Shown here: piece by piece, positions 22,701-33,004 of the stretch
Layout of the letters: each line of letters opens with the position of its first letter
Position numbering within the stretch: position 1 is the stretch's first letter
Origin: Acanthaster planci
Lineage: Eukaryota; Echinodermata; Asteroidea; Valvatida; Acanthasteridae
NCBI RefSeq assembly: GCF_001949145.1
Contig: NW_019091361.1
Coordinates: forward strand, 1,066,003-1,130,002
Length of the DNA stretch: 64,000 nucleotides
Direction of reading: 5' to 3'
Notes under the pieces: model-generated
Databases searched by the model: none
What the model was told of the DNA's origin: nothing
What the model saw: only the letters and a program-made list of their open reading frames with translations
Program-made: the position numbers and the translations under genes

Positions 22701-24939
22701 GCCAAAATGCGGTGTCGTGGCATCCGGTGGTGCGGCACGCAAACGCAAGCGACAGGCTTTCACTGACCTGTCAGTGGACATTGTGGTCACGGCTCCGGCC
22801 GCGGACACGCAGGGATCGTCACTAAGTGACGTCCAGCAAGATGTGGATGATCTAGCCACGAGCATCAAGGAGCTAGCCGACGGGGAGCGGCTATCACTGG
22901 TCATTGACCATCAAATGGTGTACAGTCTCAGCTCCGGAGTGTCAAATGATTATGTATGGATATGTGCTGAGGGCTACAAGAGCACCACAGGTGGATGTGG
23001 TAAATATATTCACAGTATGGCATTACTCTAACATTGCTGATCTTTGTAGACTTGTAAGTTTTTCTCAAATGCTGATGTGAGGGGTGCATTAAAGACTTCA
23101 ACATGCCCTTGTTTCAGGCAAAACTGGACATACATGTACATGTACGTATACCTTGTGTTAAGGACCGACATAAATACATACATGTAATTTATACACGTAT
23201 ATGTACGCTTATTTGCTAACTAGAATATTTTACATTCATGTTGCACCCAACATCAAAATTTAACATAACCACAACCTTGTAGCACTTAAGCATAAAGGTG
23301 CGTGCTTTGTAAAATATCTCACATAGATATTGCAGAGACAACTGCACTGTTTGAACCACAAATGTATGTACCATTTTTTTCCGCCTTCCATATAAGGAGA
23401 ACTTTTAATCTTGAATTCTGTTTGAATTTGTGTGAATTGTAGTTCTCTGTCCAGCTGGGACCTACTTCAACACCACTTCACTAGAGTGCCTGCATTGTGA
23501 GCAGGGTTACTTCCAGTTTGAGAGTGGACAGACAGCATGCATCCAGTGTGCTACAGGACGATCCACCGATCAGAGAGGCAGTATCAGCAGACAGCAGTGT
23601 AAGTTCAACCCCTTCACGGCGGGGTTATTTTGACCGCGACTGCTGGGCTGCGGTATGCCCTGAATGGAGGGCTTTGCCCAGCAGCAGGCCCCATTGAACC
23701 AGCAGCTGCATGGTGAATAGACTGAATGTGTGGTAGGCACTAATCCTCACGCAACGGTGCGATAGTAGCAGTCCTCAGTAGCGAAGGGGTTAATAGAGCG
23801 TTTGTGTTGTCCACGTCTTTGGCTTCACTTCATTATGTTCCCCAGTCAGTTTGAAATGTTTATTCACCGAGCCAGATGGAAGCAGAACTCTGGCCATGTT
23901 ATCGGCCATGTTACCGGAGCTGTAGTAAGCAGAAGGGTTTTGAGTCAGGGTCTTAATTCGAGAAATTGATGCCTGAAGTTGAAATCCGAGGGGAAGCAAA
24001 GATGTGGAAAACTGCCTGTAGCATTTTGTCCATGTAGTTTCCTGATGAGAGCCCAGTGAAGGCACTTCCTCATTACTCGTGGCTCCTGCAAACAAGGGAT
24101 TTATACCAGATTGTATTTGTAAAAGATTGTGTCTTTCGAAGGACATTGTAGGAAGGATATATATACAAGTTTTATTTTCAGATCAAAGTATGTGAATTTG
24201 GACAATTCTTGTCTGAATGAGAGTTGATGTTGTGTCTATCATATGATGTAGTAGAAAAGATACCACATTAAGTAAATACATTCCAGGAAGTCTAGAAATT
24301 AATTTTACTTCATTATGTTGAAGTAGGTCATTTTTTTCCCCAAAATGTTTTGTATTACCCCACACAGGTGTGTCCGTAGGTGAAACTGCAGCTTTCACTT
24401 GGTCCCCCTTCCTGGCATCCATGGTGGGTATCGCTGTGGCTTTCTTGGTTGTTCTCTTCATCGGCCTCCTCTGCATCTGTGTGTGTGTGCCCTCCACCCG
24501 GGACCGGCGCTATGCCAGAAACCGAGACCTGGACGGCTCGCTGTCCAACCTCAAGTACCTGAACAAAGCCTATGAGGAGGAGTACACCAAGCGGCGGGCG
24601 GTGGGCATGCACCGCTTGACCACCAAACGGCAGAAGTCACCGAGCCGGGCCTCCACGGCCACGGGGTACATCACCATGTCTAGCAACAGCGGCAGCCGCC
24701 GCAATCAGGCCGACATGGTGTCCATCGACTCGGATGACTACCGTCGCGACATCAGCGATGGGGAGGGGCGACAGGCCCATTTCAACAGGGGCCACACCAT
24801 TGAGCGGGACTCGGGGATGTCGTACGGCCACGCCTCCACAGCCACGATGGGGAGTGGCGGGGGCGGGTTCCACTCTCCCTCAAAAATGTCAGCATCCAAC
24901 ACCCAGACAAGAAGAGAGCTACCAGATACAGGACTGTGA
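1657..24939 (+). CDS. Multi-EGF, HYR, Sushi, GCC2/GCC3 transmembrane protein (3' part of gene, 26 exons placed)
   Basis: This is a cell-surface protein with a very large ectodomain, probably acting in adhesion or ligand binding. The role is inferred from its modules only. The visible order is 18 EGF-like domains, four HYR domains in two pairs, one Sushi/CCP, a region with a basic RKRKR site, one cysteine-rich ephrin-receptor-like repeat, one transmembrane helix and a cytoplasmic tail of about 140 residues. I placed 26 exons by AG/GT borders and by conserved cysteine patterns; all internal borders are phase 1, so each module exon is symmetrical. About 1,520 codons are visible. The HYR-HYR-Sushi-basic site-GCC2/GCC3 run is the order known from the middle of SVEP1/polydom, but SVEP1 is secreted and arranged differently elsewhere. 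The first exon with a signal peptide was not found and may lie upstream of the window. One exon (7554-7666) has a 1-nt deletion. An assembly gap at 14413-14965 could hide sequence. Confidence 0.9.
2538..2654 (+). CDS. EGF-like domain exon 2
   Basis: The exon is 117 nt, phase 1-1, with acceptor ggcag and donor gtcagt. It encodes an EGF domain containing [12 protein letters not shown] and [10 protein letters not shown]. CxSxPC matches the O-glucose consensus and CxxGxTGxxC matches the O-GlcNAc consensus. The following intron carries a retrotransposon relic. Confidence 0.9.
2925..4140 (-). mobile_element. 5'-truncated non-LTR retrotransposon relic (Jockey/CR1-like RT)
   Basis: Read on the - strand, the sequence encodes the second half of a LINE-type reverse transcriptase. 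The blocks are [20 protein letters not shown] (near 4048-3990), the catalytic YADD box (near 3955-3945), then after a frameshift near 3900 a run through [31 protein letters not shown] and [12 protein letters not shown]. No endonuclease is present. The 3' end toward 2925 shows an AATAAATATTATTATTA-type tail, typical of CR1/RTE-like elements. It lies antisense in the intron between EGF exons 2 and 3. It is inactive: truncated and frameshifted. The outer 5' limit is approximate. Confidence 0.9.
4344..4460 (+). CDS. EGF-like domain exon 3
   Basis: The exon is 117 nt, phase 1-1, with acceptor cttgtag and donor gtgagt. It encodes an EGF domain with [12 protein letters not shown] and [10 protein letters not shown]. 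The open frame runs upstream of the acceptor, but that part lacks EGF character and I treat it as intron. Confidence 0.9.
4692..5115. mobile_element. TTAA-flanked MITE-like element (piggyBac type)
   Basis: The 424-bp element starts TTAACCCCTT and ends AAGGGGTTAA. Both TTAA copies are present, as expected for piggyBac-type target duplication. The terminal match is short (CCCCTT) and then imperfect. It encodes nothing recognisable. It lies in the intron between EGF exons 3 and 4. Confidence 0.7.
5289..5414 (+). CDS. EGF-like domain exon 4
   Basis: The exon is 126 nt, phase 1-1, with acceptor tttcag and donor gtaagt. It encodes an EGF domain with [12 protein letters not shown] and [10 protein letters not shown]. 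It is one of four EGFs here that carry the O-fucose pattern C2-x4-(S/T)-C3. Confidence 0.9.
5932..6045 (+). CDS. EGF-like domain exon 5
   Basis: The exon is 114 nt, phase 1-1, with acceptor tgccag and donor gtaagt. It encodes [14 protein letters not shown] through [10 protein letters not shown], with O-glucose and O-GlcNAc consensus sites. Confidence 0.9.
6565..6678 (+). CDS. EGF-like domain exon 6 (recent-duplicate subfamily)
   Basis: The exon is 114 nt, phase 1-1, with acceptor cccaag and donor gtaagt. It encodes [14 protein letters not shown] through [10 protein letters not shown]. It is the first of a run of very similar EGFs (exons 6-11) that share the CSSxPCLNxGQCS pattern. Phe replaces Thr/Ser in the O-GlcNAc motif. 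Confidence 0.9.
7554..7666 (+). pseudogene. EGF-like domain exon 7 with 1-nt deletion
   Basis: The exon is bordered by acceptor tgccag and donor gtaagt and encodes an EGF of the same subfamily as exons 6, 8, 9, 10 and 11. It is 113 nt, whereas the closest sisters are 114 nt. The frame that gives HVCSSSPC from the acceptor is lost at the second cysteine near 7580, and a second frame then gives [16 protein letters not shown] and [10 protein letters not shown]. One base appears to be missing between the second cysteine codon and the Asn codon. If included, the exon would shift the frame of all downstream exons. It may be a sequencing or assembly error, a skipped exon, or a real lesion; the other exons are intact, which favours error or skipping. 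Confidence 0.85.
8427..8537 (+). CDS. EGF-like domain exon 8
   Basis: The exon is 111 nt, phase 1-1, with acceptor atgtag and donor gtaagt. It encodes [14 protein letters not shown] through [10 protein letters not shown]. It is one codon shorter than the other members of this subfamily. Confidence 0.9.
8785..8898 (+). CDS. EGF-like domain exon 9
   Basis: The exon is 114 nt, phase 1-1, with acceptor ttgtag and donor gtaagt. It encodes [14 protein letters not shown] through [10 protein letters not shown]. The intron before it is only 247 nt. Confidence 0.9.
9636..9749 (+). CDS. EGF-like domain exon 10
   Basis: The exon is 114 nt, phase 1-1, with acceptor tttcag and donor gtaagt. It encodes [14 protein letters not shown] through [10 protein letters not shown]. 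The usual Gly of the last loop is Glu, an unusual change for an EGF fold. Confidence 0.9.
10850..10963 (+). CDS. EGF-like domain exon 11
   Basis: The exon is 114 nt, phase 1-1, with acceptor ccgtag and donor gtgagt. It encodes [14 protein letters not shown] through [10 protein letters not shown]. It is the last of the recently amplified EGF run. Confidence 0.9.
11530..11652 (+). CDS. EGF-like domain exon 12
   Basis: The exon is 123 nt, phase 1-1, with acceptor ttttttag and donor gtgagt. It encodes [16 protein letters not shown] through [10 protein letters not shown]. It is more diverged than exons 6-11. Confidence 0.9.
12356..12481 (+). CDS. EGF-like domain exon 13
   Basis: The exon is 126 nt, phase 1-1, with acceptor ttgcag and donor gtaaga. 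It encodes [15 protein letters not shown] through [10 protein letters not shown], with both O-fucose and O-GlcNAc consensus motifs. Confidence 0.9.
12903..13016 (+). CDS. EGF-like domain exon 14
   Basis: The exon is 114 nt, phase 1-1, with acceptor tttacag and donor gtaagt. It encodes [14 protein letters not shown] through [10 protein letters not shown]. The first loop (CAEVNIC) differs from the usual CxSxPC type. An O-fucose pattern is present. Confidence 0.9.
13553..13672 (+). CDS. EGF-like domain exon 15
   Basis: The exon is 120 nt, phase 1-1, with acceptor ctctag and donor gtggga, which is weaker than most here. It encodes [14 protein letters not shown] through [10 protein letters not shown], with an O-fucose pattern. 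Confidence 0.87.
14020..14133 (+). CDS. EGF-like domain exon 16
   Basis: The exon is 114 nt, phase 1-1, with acceptor gcctag and donor gtaaaa. It encodes [12 protein letters not shown] through [10 protein letters not shown], with a short second loop. The next intron contains a G-rich degenerate repeat, the satellite array and the assembly gap. Confidence 0.88.
14165..14330 (+). repeat. Degenerate purine-rich repeat in intron
   Basis: A run of imperfect units rich in GGGT, CAGGG and AAATAGG lies just inside the intron after EGF exon 16. No fixed period is clear by eye. It leads into the 31-bp array. Confidence 0.5.
14385..15242 (+). repeat. 31-bp satellite array with assembly gap
   Basis: Tandem units of 31 bp containing CCACACTGAAATAGG and AAGGCAAAATGTG fill 14966-15242. 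A short 26-bp variant containing CTGGGACCAAGG occurs at 14966 and again at 15178. That is a 212-bp higher-order period of one 26-bp and six 31-bp units. Array-like sequence also lies left of the gap (about 14393-14412). The gap of 553 N at 14413-14965 therefore sits inside the array and its true size is uncertain. Because 31 is not a multiple of 3, long open frames on both strands here are repeat artefacts, not genes. Confidence 0.93.
14413..14965. other. Assembly gap (553 N)
   Basis: The bases are all N. Array units lie on both flanks, so the gap is best explained by a collapsed or unresolved tandem repeat. An additional EGF exon cannot be excluded but nothing points to one. Confidence 0.99.
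15785..15904 (+). CDS. EGF-like domain exon 17
   Basis: The exon is 120 nt, phase 1-1, with acceptor cttaaag and donor gtatgt. It encodes [12 protein letters not shown] through [10 protein letters not shown], followed by a charged DQQRE linker. Confidence 0.88.
16464..16577 (+). CDS. EGF-like domain exon 18 (last EGF)
   Basis: The exon is 114 nt, phase 1-1, with acceptor actcag and donor gtaagt. It encodes [13 protein letters not shown] through [10 protein letters not shown]. It is the final EGF before the HYR region. Confidence 0.9.
17292..17561 (+). CDS. HYR-like domain exon, pair 1 first member (divergent)
   Basis: The exon is 270 nt, phase 1-1, with acceptor tttcag and donor gttggt. It encodes about 90 residues with one cysteine near the start (FQNCPEN) and one near the end (AECTFVLRM), the cysteine spacing of HYR/Ig-like folds. 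The canonical HYR core (W-P, DN) is missing. It resembles the exon at 20560-20838 through YTE-YR-G and a C-terminal CTF, so the two are paralogous modules. Confidence 0.82.
17562..19151. other. Long HYR intron
   Basis: Apart from the inverted repeat I see no exon. Short open frames near 18468 and 18659 overlap the inverted repeat or have no domain character. Confidence 0.6.
18270..18680. repeat. Large imperfect inverted repeat (foldback element)
   Basis: An arm of about 160 bp (18270-18430) is repeated in inverse orientation at 18520-18680, with a spacer of about 90 bp. The best matched blocks are CACTGTTGCTATACCT, GTGATTCGGGG and AAGCTTTTGC. It lies in the intron between the first two HYR exons. 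It could be a foldback transposon or an inverted duplication, and it would form a long hairpin in the pre-mRNA. Confidence 0.8.
19152..19415 (+). CDS. HYR domain exon, pair 1 second member
   Basis: The exon is 264 nt, phase 1-1, with acceptor accag and donor gtaagt. It encodes [13 protein letters not shown], then [11 protein letters not shown], then [19 protein letters not shown]. These are the classic HYR signature blocks, as in hyalin and SVEP1. Confidence 0.92.
19963..20025 (+). repeat. 21-bp tandem repeat, three units
   Basis: Three identical adjacent 21-bp units contain AAAGACCATACATGCCGG. They lie in the intron before the second HYR pair. The period keeps an antisense frame open by chance. 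Confidence 0.93.
20560..20838 (+). CDS. HYR-like domain exon, pair 2 first member (divergent)
   Basis: The exon is 279 nt, phase 1-1, with acceptor ctacag and donor gtgggt. It encodes [12 protein letters not shown] near the start and [11 protein letters not shown] and [10 protein letters not shown] near the end. It is a diverged HYR-like fold, paralogous to the exon at 17292-17561. GC content is clearly higher than in the flanking introns. Confidence 0.85.
21298..21558 (+). CDS. HYR domain exon, pair 2 second member
   Basis: The exon is 261 nt, phase 1-1, with acceptor cttcag and donor gtgagt. It encodes [23 protein letters not shown] and [19 protein letters not shown], all canonical HYR blocks. 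Confidence 0.92.
21988..22182 (+). CDS. Sushi/CCP domain exon
   Basis: The exon is 195 nt, phase 1-1, with acceptor ccacag and donor gtaagt. It encodes [16 protein letters not shown], then [13 protein letters not shown], a further Cys and FWQPTP-NAC. The cysteine count and the aromatic W near the end fit a Sushi domain with one extra cysteine pair. A Sushi follows two HYR domains in SVEP1 too. Confidence 0.88.
22517..22999 (+). CDS. Juxtamembrane exon with basic RKRKRQ cleavage site
   Basis: The exon is 483 nt (161 codons), phase 1-1, with acceptor ggcag and donor gtaaat. The first part has five cysteines. The middle carries ARKRKRQAF, a strong furin-type site. The second part predicts beta-helix content (TDLSVDIVV, then [17 protein letters not shown]) and ends with a Cys-containing [13 protein letters not shown]1 has a comparable stretch with a basic site between its Sushi and GCC2/GCC3 repeats. 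Cleavage would yield a large EGF-HYR subunit and a short membrane stub. Confidence 0.87.
23443..23598 (+). CDS. Ephrin-receptor-like (GCC2/GCC3) repeat exon
   Basis: The exon is 156 nt, phase 1-1, with acceptor ttgtag and donor gtaagt. It encodes [40 protein letters not shown] and a final QQC. The CPxGTY...CxxCxxGxYQ...GQxxCxxCxxG pattern is the GCC2/GCC3 type seen in SVEP1 and SCUBE proteins. Confidence 0.9.
23605..23793. mobile_element. Short TTAA-type MITE relic
   Basis: A 189-bp element starts CCCCTTCACGG after a degraded TCAA and ends GTAGCGAAGGGG followed by TTAA. The ends match those of the element at 4692-5115. It begins seven bases after the donor of the GCC2/GCC3 exon. Confidence 0.65.
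24368..24939 (+). CDS. Last exon: transmembrane helix and cytoplasmic tail
   Basis: The acceptor is ccacacag and the exon runs to the TGA ending at 24939. After a short outer segment, about 25 hydrophobic residues ([20 protein letters not shown]) form a membrane span, followed by basic [10 protein letters not shown], a stop-transfer signal giving an outside N-terminus. The tail is about 140 residues, rich in Ser, Arg and Gly. It contains GYITMS, which fits the YxxM SH2-binding pattern, and several other Tyr in acidic or basic settings. No enzymatic domain is visible. Confidence 0.92.
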
Positions 24940-26181
24940 GGCAACCTCAACCAGGTCATGAGCAACACTCTCACAAAATGAGGATGACTGAGACGTGATG
25001 CGGCCAACCAAGTGGATGTACTTTTCAAAAGGCAACAGGAGATTCATATTAGGATACCTACTGCTGGCAGAGAGGCTACATTCTTGTAAAAAAGTTCTAA
25101 ATGTTTATCAGGAATGAGCCAGTTTAGTATTCTGACAGCGCATGCCCAGAATGAAGCATATGTCTGAGTTCATTCAGGAACAGCATTATGTGCACACCAT
25201 AGTCTGCTCCCTCAGTCAGCTCTACGCCGACTCACACGTATACTTTGTTCTCGAATGACCTTGTCTTTTTGAAAAACCGAACTGGCTCATTGTGTTTACT
25301 TATATTATTATTTTCTGTGTGCAAAAGGTTTTGATGAATTTTTGCTGTCTCTGCAGAGACATTTTTCCCCCATTGTTTGATTTTTGGTTTTATATTTGTG
25401 CAATAAATTACAAATTTCATTGAGATCACAAATGGGGCACTGTTTAAAAGATGTATTTCCTTGTAAACTATTGTGAGTGAAGTCACATTTTTTATCCAAT
25501 TTGTCCACTTGATAAATTGACTGAATAGTAAAAAAGATTAGTTTATGAGTTTTAGTCATGAGGTATTTTGCTTGTTTGTCCTACTTCTTGAAATGTTTAT
25601 TGTATACTATGAACAATACCGTCGCATCTTGTGCAGTTGCATTAGCACTGTCATATGTTGTAAATGTGTGTTACTTTTCCATGCAAACTTAAGTTAGCTG
25701 CTAGCAGTTTCTCATGAACAAAATCAGTTAAATGGTGTAATAGGTGCAGTTTTTTCTCTTTCTTTGTAATTGATCCAACCCCCCACAAACCATTCACCGA
25801 TTGCCAATTTTAGCATTCTGAAAGTTGCTAACTTCAACAATAAAAATTGCTAACTTCTTTAGCATCCTTGGCTAATCTAATCTTTGCCTCTGTGCTTAGT
25901 TTCATCATTAAGGGTACACCCAAGAAAATTATCTAACAATGGCTTATGTTAGCATTTGAATTTTCAAGCAATGGCATGTGCTCCAGTATCCTTTACAATT
26001 GTGTACAATGCCTTTTTAGGCAATTTTGTTTGCTTCAAATTAAAGGTGCATGTATTTAATAAGTGCTGTTTAACATTCAGGTGACTCTGTGATTACAAAA
26101 CCTCATACATGTTCATGGTGGAGAGCCTAATTCTCCCCAGCCCAATCACCGTAATGTGTCAGCCTTTATTGTTGCTACCCG
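24940..26181. other. 3' UTR and downstream flank of the EGF/HYR gene
   Basis: The region is AT-rich with two AATAAA motifs and no further exon in frame. Minus-strand open frames near 25232-25559 have no recognisable features. Confidence 0.5.
25402..25407 (+). promoter_or_regulatory. Candidate polyadenylation signal
   Basis: AATAAA lies 463 nt after the stop of the membrane protein gene. A second AATAAA occurs at 25839. Either could end the 3' UTR. Confidence 0.35.
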
Positions 26182-26695
26182 TCATGTGTTTTGCCAGGTC
26201 TGGGCACAGCTTACAGCCTTCTGGTTTGCTGCCATCAGATCTCCACGGCAGCATTGTTCCTGGAAGGGCATCTCAGAAGGTGTTCCATAGATTGGAGTGA
26301 TGTGCCACAGTCAGTAATATTCTCATTATTTTCATCGTCGGTGTATCCCTTTCTCTTCATATTTGCCTTGAAGCGGCCCATTTCTGTGCGTAGTCTGTTG
26401 AGGGACTTCAGTGTTTTCCAGCCAAGCTCATGTCCAGGAGATAGCTTTTCTTTTGTAGGGAGGGGCCGTTTCTCAAGATGGTGGCTTTCCTCCCACAGTC
26501 TATGTCTAGCCACTTCTGGGGATTCCTTCGTGGTTCGACTGTGTGGAGAAAGCTCTTCCTTGACTTCAAGCGCTTGGGGGCTGGTTGGTGGGCATAGCTT
26601 GGATGACGGATGTCTCCAGTTTGCCTGAGGCGTTCTGTACTGCTGGCTAGTGTCCTTTGGACGTCAGGTGGAGCAATACCAGCCAGAACTTAAAG
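26182..26695 (-). mobile_element. Non-LTR retrotransposon 3' relic
   Basis: On the - strand the translation shows LAGIAPPDVQRT, LKSRKSFLHTVEP, then (another frame) LKSLNRLRTEMGRFKANM, a DCGTSLQSMEHLLRCP block and, after a further frameshift, DLMAANQKAVSCAQTW before a stop. This is the C-terminal end of a LINE-type polymerase protein: the R-x-R-x-G-R segment, the CxCG-QSMEHLLxCP knuckle, then a short tail. It is broken by at least two frameshifts and lacks the polymerase core. Confidence 0.82.
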
Positions 26696-26699
26696 GCTG

Positions 26700-29579
26700 T
26701 CAACATTTGTTGACTTCAGGCGTCCAGTTACAGCTCAGCAGCAGTTGTTGAGTACAGGGTCAATTGTCAGGGTTCATTGTCCTGATTGCCTGAAATCCAT
26801 GTACATGTATGGTCATGATAAAATAGGATAGTAAATAGACTTTGCATCAGCAAGAATAGGACACGTGCACACTAAGGTGTGTGTGAATTGCAGAGACTAG
26901 TGCCTAGTCAGGCACTAGTTTGTGTACTTGAAAATATTGACTGGTACTAGCTGTGCCCTCACACAAGAAGAGTGAACAGCAACTCCAAAAATAACCTGAA
27001 TCTATAGGGAATTTGAGAGCATTCATTTGATGATTGAATTGCTAATTTATGATGCTACGAACAGTAAACTCTCAGGTTTCTACAGACAAGTCAGGTGATG
27101 ATCTACGTCCCATGTGTTACACCTACATGTACAATACACCAATCATTTTTACATGTGGTGCTGCATCAATCTTGTACCTTAAAAACTGTTCTCTGTTCAC
27201 AGTCTGTAATGGATGCCCACTTACAGGTAAGCACTGGCGACTCTGAGACTAATCATATTCATCACTGAGATTGTTGCGCGGCACTCAGCAGTAAACTGAC
27301 AAAACACTTGACAGTGAAGGGGGGGGGCTTATTCCAAGGTACTTTAATGTAAATATGGGGAGGGGGACACCCCCCATGATGTCCGTACTTCTAGCACATA
27401 TACATCTGTACATGTGGACTGTGATGCACAACCGAGTTCAGCCTGTGTGAAGTAACCGCGCTTTGGATCCTCTAAGAAAACTTGTCCTATGTTAACTCTG
27501 GCCTTGTAATTTAGCAAGGTGATATATCTTTCTTACCTACTCGAGGAGGATGCATGCTCAGATTGCCTAGCGGGGTATAAAAGGTGCAAGAAGATTGCAA
27601 TGAAAACATTTTAATAAATATCACGACAAACATCCTCCTCTCGGGATTGGATTTCAAGTTTATTCATTCAACATGTGGAACAACCGTTGTATATCAAATT
27701 ATTGTGACCAACAACAAATGCCAACGGTACAAATAAAGGAGCATGAGGAATGGTCATGCGTACTAATGGCAATGCCTTCTTTGCACCCAAGCAGACCGTC
27801 TTCCCATGGTGAACCAAACGCAGGACAAAAACCACGAAAACCAGTCGTCACATTTTTTACAAACCCAAAGCTGCTGTTCAGTTAAGAAACTGATCTTTCA
27901 GAGTACCTCACTCTGCATCCTACCAGAGTGTATGTGGAAGGCTTACAACATTTTTGGTCTAATAATCCCAATTCCATTATTTTGTTTACTATTAAAAGAC
28001 TAATTAAAAAAGTCAAATTGCTTTTAAACACGATTACACCTGTTTAAACACATGGTTCAATATGATGCTGTGAAATAATAACATGTACAATACTCGAACA
28101 CATACAGTGCTCATACATGTGTACATGTATTTTCTGGAGTTTATCTTGACAATTAAGTCTCTCCCATAATACTGAAATTCATTGGAAACAATAGTTTCTG
28201 AAAAATAATCGTAGGCGAGTCTCTGTTATTGTTGGCACTAGGCTAAAGCTCAACTACCTATATAAGCTCACCTACATCGTTTATCAATAGCCATTACGGC
28301 ATTTGGAAATTACGGGCATCCAAATTTGACTTCATTTGAAAAATAAGGCATGTAAGTGTCTTAGATTTACAAGATTTGCATAATTTGCATATTCAAAACA
28401 GGGGTGTCCAAAAAATGGCCTGCAGGGTGTTTAAAGACAACCAGTCACTCCATAGCTACAATCTTGCTCTACCCTTTCATGTCCATCCATTAACCCCCCC
28501 TCCCCCAGCATTCTACACAGGTAAACGGATTTTGTGAAGGGATTCTTTTTAAGTTCACAAGATAGAAGGGCTATGCTAAATATAATACCAGAGTGTGGGA
28601 AAAATTATGTTGCAATTGGAAAATTGAGGTGTTGGGGGATTTTAACAGCACGGAGAAATCGTCAGGATGTTGTCGGCACTTTACTTGATTTTAAGCTGGG
28701 TCTGTCCAAGTCAAGATTTCAAATACATGTACATGTAGAAATCATTGGGTATTTAGTACAGTAAGAATCCTCCAGATGACGCATTTACATGCAATAGAGT
28801 CAACTCACCATAAGAAGATTGCTTGGACCAGCCAAATATAGTCTTGTTGAAACAAGAACCTTGTTATAACAATCAAAGGATAACATTTAGAAAAAGAGTT
28901 CAAGAAATTGAGACTTCAAAATGTCATTCTTGTAACAGCATTTTAACAGTTCTCTTTATACCAAGAGTTGACTTTACTACAGACAGGAGAAGCAAAGACG
29001 TATGTAAGTAATCACACTGGCTGGATGAACAATCCTAGGTTAGGCATCACACTACACGGACGCGAGTGCTTGTCCTTTGCATGTTAATGATAAAGGCATC
29101 AAGCAATATGGCCAGTTCCCATATTTAGGGTTTGTTGGTTTATTTGTAAACGATATGCAATAAATTGGGGAAGGACAGATCATTGCATCATTTGGGAGGA
29201 TTGGAACACTCGGAATTTCAGCTAGAATTTGAGATTTGTACATACTGACCAAGAGAACATGGCAAGTGATTCGTACATGTAGCTACATACAGAATATTTC
29301 AACATAAAATAACACCAAGCAATTTCAAGCCCCAAAAGAATAACAAAACAATCTACTTCCAGCACAAGTTTTTTTGGGGTGAAAAGCACGCAATGCCGTC
29401 AGCATGACTTTAAAGTTGATACTTTTTTAGAATTTGGGCATTTCCATGGTTGTGAACAAAAAAAGGATAACTTCACTAATTGAAAATACAAGGGAAAAGA
29501 AAGGAAACTAAGTGTGCAGAATTCCCAGAGAAGAATTTTTTTTCTTTTGCAGCCACCAATCCTAGAGTAGGATCTTCCT
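26700..29579. other. Intergenic stretch
   Basis: I find no coding exon with domain character. There are polyG and polyC runs near 27320 and 28495, and TACATGTA-type motifs. The 3' UTR of the cyclophilin gene probably occupies the right end: an AATAAA on the - strand lies at 29139-29144. Confidence 0.5.
26896..26919. repeat. Perfect 10-bp hairpin
   Basis: ACTAGTGCCT and its exact inverse complement are separated by four bases. It is isolated and without known function. Confidence 0.85.

Positions 29580-33004
<3,425 letters not shown>

Noticed and set aside
27190-27231. Mini-exon-like segment between an acceptor and gtaagc
   Set aside because: It is too short, has no frame context and lies past the 3' end of the receptor gene, so it is probably chance.
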